A stretch of DNA of 64,000 nucleotides from Bugula neritina (lineage: Eukaryota; Bryozoa; Gymnolaemata; Cheilostomatida; Bugulidae). The notes below the pieces were generated by a model. It was given only the letters and a program-made list of their open reading frames with translations, was not told the DNA's origin and did not search any database. Positions 1 to 11,400 of the stretch are shown in pieces. The stretch covers positions 496,001 to 560,000 of the forward strand of contig OZ037771.1 in assembly GCA_964035545.1 (NCBI GenBank), read 5' to 3'. Positions within the stretch are counted from its first letter, which is position 1; the number at the start of each line of letters is the position of its first letter. The position numbers and the translations under genes are program-made.

Positions 1-1821
1 GCATTTACTGGACGAATTTCTTGAACTCCATTCAAAGAATGACTACTTCTTTTGGTGGTTTTTAAACGGTTTGAGTCACCAGACTTTTGAGCCCCTTTCT
101 AGAGTGGATTTGGACTACTACCACTTCTTCAAGAAGCATTTTGATAAAGGTTAGTTTTATTTCTACTTGACAATGCAACTTGTATATTAATACAACTTGT
201 ATATTATATGACGGAGTAATACAACTTGTATATTATATGATGGAGTAATACAACTTGTATATTATATGATAGAGTAATACAACTTGTATGTTATATGACG
301 GAGTAATACAATTTGTATATTATATGATAGAGTAATACAACTTGTATATTAACTGATGGAGTAATACAACTTGTATATTATATGATAGAGTAATACAACT
401 TGTATATTAACTGATGGAGTAATACAACTTGTATATTAACTGATGGAGTATATTAACTTCCAGGTAGTTTCAAGGACACGCTGCTGATATTTGGCAGTGA
501 CCATGGAAACAGGTTCAGTAACCTCAGAAAGTCATATGTAGGTCAAATGGAAGAACGACTTCCTTTGCAGTTACTTGTGTTCCCAGACTGGTTCAAGACC
601 GAGTACAGTCATCTGTACGAGACTTTGCTGGTAGGACTTGCTCCGTCACCTCCTATTTGACAGTAGATGGTGATGTCATTTCCTCTCGCTGTGCTGTGTG
701 TTTTTACTAGTGTTACCATGGTTACTGTATAGTATACCCGTGTTACCATGGTTACTGTATAGTATACCCGTGTTACCATGGTTACTGTATAGTATACCCG
801 TGTTACCATGGTTACTGTATAGTATACCCGTGTTACCATGGTTACTGTATAGTATACCCGTGTTACCATGGTTACTGTATAGTATACCCGTGTTACCATG
901 GTTACTGTATAGTATACCCGTGTTACCATGGTTACTGTATAGTATACCCGTGTTACCATGGTTACTGTATAGTATACCCGGTTACCATGGTTACTGTATA
1001 GTATACCCGTGTTACCATGGTTACTGTATAGTATACCCGTGTTACCATGGTTACTGTATAGTATACCCGTGTTACCATGGTTACTGTATAGTATACCCGT
1101 GTTACCATGGTTACTGTATAGTATACTCGTGTTACCATAGTTACTGTATAGTATACTCGTGTTACCATGGTTACTGTATGTACTTACAGAATAATAGCAA
1201 CTCTCTGACCACACCATTTGACATGCGTGAAACTTTAGCTAGCATAGCCTCAGAGCTTAATCAACCTCTACAGCCTTCTGCACCACGGAGAGGTAACTCC
1301 CTTCTCTAAAGCATGCTTCAGTCGGCTAGTTAATAGAATAGATATTTCTCATATTAATATGAATTTGGAATTTTTCAGGATTGAATTTATTCAAGACGCA
1401 AGTGCCTTCCACACGGACATGTGAGACGGCAGGAATTCCGATGAAGTTCTGTGTTTGCAAGAAGCTGAGTCCCGTACCCGTGACCAACGAGGACGTGGTG
1501 AGAGCTGCGACTGTTTCCCTCTCCCACATCAACCAGCTGCTAAGTGAGCCCGCAGTCAAACTCTTGTGTGCCAATCTCACTCTCAAGGTCATTGTAAGTG
1601 CACAGGCTACCATAGCCAGCAGTAAGAGACGTTTCCGGGACTATAGGATTATTTTTGAAACACTTCCTGGAAGAGGGCGGTTTGAATCAACAGTTAGGAA
1701 AATCGTGGAGACTGGGAAGATGAATCTGTTGGGTGAGGTGACTCGCATCTCATTGTACGGCAATTCTTCTGTCTGTGTGTCTTCTCAGCTACTTAAGAAC
1801 TATTGCTATTGCATGCACTGA
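1..1821 (+). CDS. DUF229 family ectoprotein (alkaline-phosphatase-like fold), 3' part
   Basis: Exons 1-149, 464-630, 1190-1292 and 1379-1821 join in phase and end at TGA 1819-1821; the 5' part lies off the window. The protein reads HLLDEFLELHSKNDYFFWWF, then the hallmark LLIFGSDHGNRF followed by an EERLP segment, and ends in a Cys-containing stretch (GIPMKFCVCKK). The D-H-G triad with a downstream EERxP is typical of DUF229/sulfatase-like proteins, common in nematodes, molluscs and cnidarians. In this superfamily the Asp-His pair binds metal. The family is usually secreted or type II membrane-bound, but the N terminus that would show this is missing. Substrate is unknown. Introns 1 and 2 are filled by their own minisatellites. 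Confidence 0.88.
190..455. repeat. Intronic minisatellite, ~29-bp unit
   Basis: About nine copies of a unit containing agtaatacaacttgtatatt fill the intron between DUF229 exons ending at 149 and starting at 464. Some copies carry taactgat in place of tatatgat. Confidence 0.9.
697..1180. repeat. Intronic minisatellite, 30-bp unit, about 16 copies
   Basis: A near-perfect 30-bp unit (gttaccatggttactgtata plus 10 bp) fills the DUF229 intron 631-1189. Because 30 is divisible by 3, long repetitive reading frames occur on both strands; they are not genes. The last partial copy leads into the acceptor at 1187-1189. Confidence 0.95.
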
Positions 1822-2452
1822 GTTATATATTCTACTACTTCACATCAATGCATAGACAAATACTGTTTTGCTAAGTTTAGTTTTAGGTTCAGTTTCAATT
1901 CATGTAGGGTAATTTGTTTTGTAATTAGCAGCGAATATTTTAAACTTAAAATTTTATTCAACTTTATTTGAAGATTTTGAACATCATAGAATTTAATACT
2001 GAACAGTGTTTGGGATGAGTACTTTTATACTGCCATGTGGACACAATTCCTACACTATTAACTTGTTGCTATTGAATTCTGAGGGTTATTAGTCAGGGTA
2101 GCAGAAAGCTTATCTGATTTCACAGTGTCTGTGGTCCTATTCTATAATTTGTCTACTAATTGCCAGCTGAGAGAACTTAGTTGTATTTGGAATGTAATAA
2201 ATAAATGTCTAAGAGAGAAGTATTGTATACAACGCATTCAGTGATTGGCTGTCGTTGTAGTCAGCACAGAGTCTGTTATCCAATTAGGGATGAGCTTCAG
2301 ACCGTTCTAGCGTGTCCACCTCTTTCACTACATCAACACAAGGAGCAAGTTATAACTATACTCAAGTAACCCATTAGAATAATCAAGGATGCAGCTAATA
2401 TTATATATTGTGATATATTGTAACACTTCCCCTGTTCAACTCATCAACCCAG
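1822..2452. other. Intergenic gap between convergent genes
   Basis: AT-rich sequence between the DUF229 stop and the stop of the minus-strand gene. Apart from the AATAAA at 2197 I see no coding exon, RNA gene or repeat array. Confidence 0.6.
2197..2202 (+). terminator. Candidate polyadenylation signal of the DUF229 gene
   Basis: AATAAA lies about 375 bases after the DUF229 stop codon, just before the convergent gene ending at 2453. No other canonical signal was noticed between them. Confidence 0.45.
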
Positions 2453-5400
2453 TTACCTGGAGACTGAGGAATCCATGGAGTAGTTGGATGGAACGTATGT
2501 CTTCTCAAAAGTTCCTCCAAAGGAAATGGCATTTTTCTTCTTCCCCGTCTCTTTCGCGCCATTACCTGTCTGTTTCTCTTCTATATTGGGGACTTCCTTG
2601 GGCATTGTGAAGTTAGCACCTTCTTCACCTTGTTTCTCTGTTGGTACTGGATTAACTGCTGCAGATTTCACTTTATCTAAATATACATAGTAGTCTGTAG
2701 ATCAACACTGAATGGCTGTTAAAACATTTCAAACTTACACTACAGGATTTAAAGTCGCTGTTAAGTAATATTATTGACTAAAATTTAATAATTAAAAACA
2801 TATTTTTGTGTATTTTGAAATTTATTAGCTGATCGAGTTTTTGTTTTAAAATGAATTATATCTACAATATTACTATTAATCTGTATGTCACTATATTACT
2901 ACTGTATGTCACTATATTACTACTGTATGTCACTATATTACTACTGTATGTCACTATATTACTACTGTATGACACTATATTACTACTGTATGTCAATATA
3001 TTACTACTGTATGTCACTATATTACTACTGTATGACAATATATTACTACTGTATGTCACTATATTACTACTGTATGTCACTATATTACTACTGTATGTCA
3101 ATATATTACTACTGTATGTCAATATATTACTACTGTATGACAATATATTACTACTGTATGACAATATATTACTACTGTATGTCACTATATTACTACTGTA
3201 TGTCAATATATTACTACTGTATGACAATATATTACTACTGTATGACAATATATTACTACTGTATGTCACTATATTACTACTGTATGTCACTATATTACTA
3301 CTGTATGACAATATATTACTACTGTATGTCACTATATTACTACTGTATGACAATATATTACTACTGTATGTCACTATATTACTACTGTATGTCACTATAT
3401 TACTACTGTATGTCACTATATTACTACTGTATGACAATATATTACTACTGTATGACACTATATTACTACTGTATGACAATATATTACTACTGTATGTCAC
3501 TATATTACTACTGTATGTCACTATATTACTACTGTATGTCACTATATTACTACTGTATGACAATATATTACTACTGTATGACATTATATTACTACTGTAT
3601 GTCACTATATTACTACTGTATGTCACTATATTACTACTGTATTTCATTATATTACTACTGTATGACATTATATTACTACTGTATGTATATGTGATGTACC
3701 GATATTTTCTGTACCTCCCTCATTTCCAACTGAAGTGGCTGCAGCATCGCTGTGAGCTTTAACCAGCGAGTCCTTGGCAGTGGAGCCGAGTGCAGACCCT
3801 TGGGATGCTGCCTGGGCTGGCTTTGGCTTAGCACCAGTGGCGGACGCTTTTGGACTCATCGCTGGTTTGGGAGCAGCAATAGAAGCTTTTGATTGGATAA
3901 CCTTTGACATTGCGTTGGACTTGATCTGAGATTGACTCTTTGCCTTTGATGTGTTTCTTTGACTAGGTGAGTTCACTTTGCTTGCTTTGTTCATGATTTG
4001 GGATGGCTGAGGTTCACCAGCTCTGGACTTTTTACTCCCTAATCTTGACGGCTGAGGTTTCAACTCCTCATCTGAACTGTCTGATGAATTGCTCCAATTT
4101 CCAACTTTTTGGAAGAGCTTTGATTTGCTTTTAAATTTTGATGGCTGCCTGCATACAAATAAGGACAATAATTGGTGAGTATGAAGTTATCTACACATTT
4201 ATTCTCTAAACAGTTTTAATGACACTGCATTTTGTGTAAGATAAATGTAAACTTTTGACATTAAATGCTTGTTGTAAAGTTAAGGGGTTCAATATTCTCC
4301 CGGTCTACTTAGAATGATAGAGCAGTGTAAAGTAATATCAAAGGTTACCATACATTTGCCTGTCCTTCTATTATACAATTATACAGTGTTTGCTATGCTA
4401 GTTGGAATAGGCATAAAGAGAGTTCAAGAAGTTACAACTGAAAGAGCGTATGCTCTAATTATGTCATGCATCTATTGTCAGCAATATGTCATTTACAATC
4501 TGAACAATTTTACTGAAAAGCAAACTTGCCTTTTTTTGAGTGCTGACTTAAAGTTTGAAGCTTGAGCTTTAACTGGAGCTGACTTAGATTTCTTAAGTGT
4601 TGTGCTCAAAGGAGCAGCTTTGTCATCGTCTGATTTTTTATCTTCAAAGTCAGTATCATCATGCTGGTCATATTTATAGGCTAAAATAAAATACCCACTT
4701 TGGTTGACACAGTTTACACTTACTTGACATAGTTTACACTTGCTTGATGCAGTTCACACCTACTCACTTGATTTAGCTGTAGATTTTTTGGGTTGCAGAG
4801 TGGATCTGGTTTGGTGAATCTCCGAAACTGAGGAATGCGTGTTGCCGTGAGAGCTGGATTTTCGGCGAGACCTCCTGTCTTCGTGGCGCGAGTCTGTTTG
4901 GTGAAGACGTCTAGATTCTGTTTGGTGGAGACGTCTAGATTCTGTTTGGTGGAGACGTCTAGATTCTGTTTGGTGGAGACGTCTAGATTCTGTTTGGTGA
5001 GTTGACTCTTTGCTGCCAGTGTCTCTGTCTATGTGAGGGTGGCCGTAGCTTCTGCTGTGAGGGGTGGATTGAAAAATGTGGTTGTAGGGGTAGTTGTCTG
5101 GGGGCAGGAGTGGGTCAAGGTGGTTCATTGAACAAGGAGTCTCTCCTAAGAATATAACACCAACATTTGTTATATAAACATGGTGGTGCTGAAGTTGATG
5201 TAAAGTAATATTAGCAGAGCAATAGCCAATGAGTGCTGCAGTACCATTTCATATACACTGTCACTTTATCAGTCTGCACACACACACTAGTTGTTTCTGT
5301 AGGTATATTGTATGGTAATAAAACGTCACTGCAGAAATTTTACTTCGTGATTTCATTCACCTTTTTAGACATAACAAATCAACTGAGCGGACACAAACAG

Positions 5401-8293
5401 CTGGCAGTAGAAATGTATTACATTTACCCCCTGTTCACACATTGCCTTATCGTACACTGAACATAAAATGTCTAAGCTTCCTGTAGGTACGGTGCTAGGG
5501 TACTTTAGGATCAAGCACTGCTTGATTCAAACTAGTTGCGGCGGGTTCCTATTGGACAGAAAAACTTTTGCGTCAGCTTATTGGATAAAATTGTCTAATA
5601 GCGGACTTTGTAAACTTCAGCCCGGACACATTAAAGATGGCTGATATTTAACATTACGGCGTACGATACGTTAATGTGTGAACAGGGGGTAAGTGTGAAC
5701 AGGGGGTATGTGTGAACAGGTGGTATGTGTGAACAGGGGGTAAGTGTGAACAGGGGGTATGTGTGAACAGGGGGTATGTGTGAACAGGGGGTATATGTGA
5801 ACAAGGGGTAAGTGTGAACAGGGGGTATGTGTGAACAGGGGGTAAGTGTGAACAGGTGGTATGTGTGAACAGGTGGTAAGTGTGAACAGGTGGTATGTGT
5901 GAACAGGGGGTATGTGTGAACAGCGGGTAAGTGTGAACAGGGGGTATGTGTGAACAGGGGGTAAGTGTGAACAGGGGGTAAGTGTGAACAGGGGGTATGT
6001 GTGAACAGGGGGTAAGTGTGAACAGGGGGTATGTCGGCATGTTATGGACTAGCAAAAAGCAATAATCTATTTTTTTTACCGGTATGATTACTTTTACAGG
6101 TTATTTTTGTATAGATTGAGAATCACCTTTAACTACCTTGACAGAGAGGAAAGGATTGAGGGCACCCCATACTGTTGTAAGTATTGTCAAGGTAGGAACC
6201 CGGGTAGTTGGCGAGACTAGCTCCAGTTGGATGAATATTACTGCTGATGATGACGGGTGGGTTCGGAGGAGATGGGTTAGCCGGGTCACAGTTCCAAGTT
6301 ACTTTGTGAGTCCAAGGATTGTACTGGTAGCAGTCGTTAGCAGCTGGATATGGGCAGTACTGACCTGTGTTTGGAATACAATTTATATTTATATTATTTA
6401 CTGGGTTGTATAATACCATACACTACGTTGTATTATATAAATATATTTGTTTTACTATCAGGGGTAGGCAACTGGGGGCCCCAGGGTCACCTGTGGTCTT
6501 TGCCTAATTTTAGTGGACCTTATAATGTTTAAGATAAGTAAGAACTGACATATGCATTGTTTGGTGACAACATACTTTACATTATAAGAAACTTTAATAT
6601 GTGTACAATCATGTGGTCCTTTCTTTTGGCTGACTTCTGAACTTGGCCCTCATAAAAAAGTTGCCCACCCCTGCTATATATTATGTGTTGTATATAGTTT
6701 AAAGGAAAGACAACTACTTAATATTGAATGCAATGAATCCAAGTCATTAGGGCTAGCTAATGTAACCGATTTTTAACTTGGCTAGATTTACTTAAATATA
6801 GAGTTGTTCCCTCTCTATTTATATAGTAGCAAGGGAAGATAACCAAGTTAAAATTCCGATACAACACTATAGCAAAGCAAAAATCTAATTGAAATTAGAG
6901 TATAATTACAAGAAAATAATTGAAGTTAAATTTATTAATTTAATTTAAAATTTCAAAAAAAAACAAACAAATTTTTTGCAACAAAATTTAATTTAGCAGG
7001 CAATTTAGTAAGCGCCATTTAATATGCAAAATGTAGGAGAAAGCAAATCTAGTAGCAAAAATTGCATTTGATTTGATTGTCAGTTGTGTTCTCCTGAAAA
7101 CATTTGTTGAATTACTTTTAAGAGTTTTCCCCTCTTTGCTGGAAAATTTAATTTAGCAGGCAATTTATTTAGTAAGCACCATTTAATATGCAAAATGTAG
7201 GAGAAAGCAAATCTAGTAGCAAAAATTGCATTTGAGTTGATTGTCAGTTGTGTTCTCCTGAAAACAATTGTTGAATTACTTTTAAGAGTTTTCCCCCTTT
7301 TTGCTGGAAAATTTAATTTAGCAGGTAATTTATTTAGTAAGCACCATTTAATATGCAAAATGTAAGAAAAAGCAAATCCTGCAGCAAAATTTACATATGA
7401 GTGGATTGTCAGTTGTGTTCTCCTGAAAACTTTTGTTCTAGTGCTCTTAGGAGTTTTCCCCTCCACAAGTTCAAAACCTTTTACAGTAGGTACATTTTTA
7501 GGCTATCATTTTGCAGAAAACAGACCAACTTCTAGGTTTTTATTATTAGAAAGTTGTGGTGGAGTAGAGGTAGTGGCTGTGCCAGGAGATCATGCTCTTG
7601 TGGGTTCTAGGACAGGTGTGGTCCATTTTTTTTTAGCTGCTAAAGCAATTTTTTTTGTAAAGCTGATAAATAGTAAAAAAATTAAAAAAAGCTACCCTAA
7701 TGAGAGTCGAACCCACACTTCTGTGGACACTAGGCAGTGTCCTCTACTGCTGAAGCTATTTCGACTTCTTGCTTTTAGAGGTTTGTAACTCCTTCTGATG
7801 TTTGACAGCTTCAATTTTTGAGCAAAAAAGTGATCGCGCTATGCAGTTAGGATGGCATTTTAATTGCTGGCTGATAGTTCACTGTTGGAGCGATAATTAG
7901 CTGGTGCTGAAGATTTTGCAAGCTGTTTGTGTGTTGGGGAATACCCATTAAAAGCTTATGCTGAGCGCGTGCTTTGATTTTGTAAGGCATACCATTGTAG
8001 CAGGTTATTGTAATTAGCTAGGAATGGGCAACCCAAAGTGTGTTGTATGTATAAATAAAACAGCAGAGAAATATTGAACTATAAACCTGAATATTTATTA
8101 GAGAAGAAAAATATCAAATTGATGGACATTTAATTGCACTGATGCAAAGTGTGTGCAAAGTTAATCATATAAATTTAGTTAATGCTTTTTCTCTAAAATT
8201 ACATAAAATATTGAAAATAGAAAAATGTTTCAACACCCGCTGTAATTAAAGTGAAATTACAAAACATTTTTAATTAAATTAAATAAATTAAAC

Positions 8294-8356
<63 letters not shown>

Positions 8357-8393
8357 ATATGTATATATATATATGTATATGTATATATATATG

Positions 8394-8467
<74 letters not shown>

Positions 8468-11400
8468 GTTAAAATTTGTACAAAAGGTTGCAGGAAAACT
8501 AACATTCAAAAATAAAATATTGTTTGCACAAAATATAAAGTTATATGCTAAAAATAGTTGGCCATTATAACATACTATTGTCATGCATACTACTATTACG
8601 GTGTACTATGTTGTAGTACCTGTCTTCCCATATAATACTAATAATACTATGTCATGTTATCTTGATATAATATTATATATCATATCATGTGGTATAATAG
8701 CCTGTAATTATTACACTAAAATACACTACTAAAGTACAATTATAATATACTATACTGTACTACACTATACTACATTACGCTATACTACACTGTACTATAC
8801 TATACTATACTATACTACACTGTACTATACTATACTATACTATACTGTATTATACTATACTACACTATACTATACTATACTATACTATACTATACTATAC
8901 TGTGCTATACTACACTTTACTATACTACACTATACTATACTGTACTATACTATACTATACTATGCTATGCTATGCTATGCTATACTATACTATACTATAC
9001 TGTGCTATACTATGCTATACTATACTACGCTATACTATACTACACTACACTTTACTAGACTACACTGTACTATACTATACTAGACTATACTATACTATAC
9101 TGTGCTATACTATGCTATACTATACTACACTACACTTTACTAGACTATACTATACTATACTATACTACACTGTACTATACTACACTACACTATACTATAC
9201 TATACTATACTATACTATGCTATGCTATGCTATGCTATGCTATGCTATGCTATGCTATACTATACTATACTATACTACACTACACTTTACTATACTATAC
9301 TATACTACACTGGACTATACTACACTACACTATACTATACTATACTACACTGGACTATACTACACTACACTATACTATACTATACTATACTGTGCTATAC
9401 TACACTTTACTGTACTATACTATACTATACTATACTGTACTATACTATACTACACTATACTATACTATACCACACTGTACTATACTATGCTATACTATAC
9501 TACACTACACTTTACTAGACTACACTGTACTATACTATACTAGACTATACTATACTATACTGTGCTATACTACACTGTACTATACTATACTATACTATAC
9601 TGTACTATACTATACTACACTATACTATACTACACTATACTATGCTATACTATACTACACTACACTTTACTAGACTACACTGTACTATACTATACTAGAC
9701 TATACTATACTATACTGTGCTATACTATGCTATACTATACTACACTACACTTTACTAGACTATACTATACTATACTATACTATACTATACTACACTGTAC
9801 TACACTGCACTGCACTGCACTGCACTGCACTGCACTGCACTGCACTGCACTGCACTGCACTGCACTGCACTGCACTGCACTGCACTGCACTGCACTGCAC
9901 TGTACTACACTATACTATACTATACTGTGCTATACTACACTTTACTAGACTATACTATACTAATATAATATACACACTACTATGCACTGCTGCAGCTGTC
10001 TACCCACCACTATAGTCAGGATCGTACTGCCTTTTCCCGCTCTCATCAACGACGTAGCGCTGACCAATATTGTCATACACCCAGGTTCTTCCCACGTCAT
10101 CCGACATCCATGGCTTGCCATTATAATGAGGGTCCAGTAGCTTGTTTCCGTTGGCATCATATACAAATCTCTTGCCATTCTCCTCGTAATGATACCTGCA
10201 AGACACCATCAGCAGTCTTACAAAGTGACACTAGAACCTGTACACGTATAGTCACTATCTTTTACTCTATTGTGATTATATTTTACTGTTCCAACAGCTT
10301 CTTGATAATAAATTTCTATACAAACATTCACACTGGAAGATTTTCCTTTAAATTATATAAATTTATGTTACATAATAATTTAATCATGTCAAATGATAAA
10401 CAATGATGTAATAAATAATATTCCCAGTGGGCTTTCAATCTAAAAATCTATTAATTGTTTGTCATGAAGAGTTCCTCAAGTCACATCCAAAATCAATTAG
10501 AGTAAAAGCTAAGCTTCAACTCCCACCATAAATGCTAGAGAACCAGAGGAGAGACTTACGGTCTTCCAGTGCGGTCTTGCTTGGCTGGCTCCGGCTGCCC
10601 TTGGTCACACACTCCGCCCACACAGTTGATATGGTGGTTCAGTAATGGAGGGTGTTTCAGAGAGGAGTGTGGATCTGGTGTGGACTTGGTGACGTGTGTC
10701 AGACTAACTGTAGCGGAACATGAGAGCTGCAGGGGAAGACAACCCACAATAACACACAATGACTGTAGTCATAGGAAAGTATAGATGTAGCTAAATATAA
10801 CTGTAATGACGCACCTGGTGATTGATTATCACGATATGAGGTGCTCTCATGTGATGGAGGTAGGTTTGAGAAGCCTGCTGGGGCTCTTTGACTGGAGCAA
10901 CCTAACGTACAATACAAGAACCTATAACAAGCATAATATTACTGACTCAATCATAAAGTTGTGCTTGAATAAAAGCTTGCATTAAATTCTCAACAACTTG
11001 ACTTTGAAAAGTAAGATCCAAAAATTTGCATTCAGCCCCTTTGCTTCTCGTCTACTCAGGCAGAGCTACAACGTAAACAGGAAATGCTGCGTACCGGCTA
11101 TGCGTCGATTCCCGCAGTTATCCACGATCAGGAGCTGTCCTTGCTGGGTGTACATCGGATCACAGAACTTCTCGCCGTTTCTCCCCATGATGAAACGTCG
11201 GCCGAACAAGTCCCACTGATACTTGATGCCCTGTTTGTTTGCCAACACGTTGTTGTAGGGCATCCCTTCGCTGTCCACCACCATTTCCGTGTATATTTTA
11301 CCAGGTGGCAGCAACTTGGATCTACAAGTACCACACGTTTGCACACTATTTTAAACTCACAGCTGATGAGTTCTTTAGAATATATACTATAATATTTGAT

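Noticed and set aside
697-1309. Long repetitive reading frames on both strands
   Set aside because: They come from a 30-bp tandem repeat whose length is a multiple of 3; the DUF229 exons flank and skip it.
2851-3762. A 300-residue Tyr/Leu-rich frame on the plus strand and its antisense mirror
   Set aside because: A pure 21-bp minisatellite in an intron; there are no splice or domain signals.
7685-7780. Functional tRNA gene
   Set aside because: The box motifs are present but the acceptor stem does not pair, so it is listed as a SINE-like relic instead.
8902-9948. Several long Tyr/Leu/Thr frames
   Set aside because: Produced by the ACTAT pentanucleotide array, with no coding signature.
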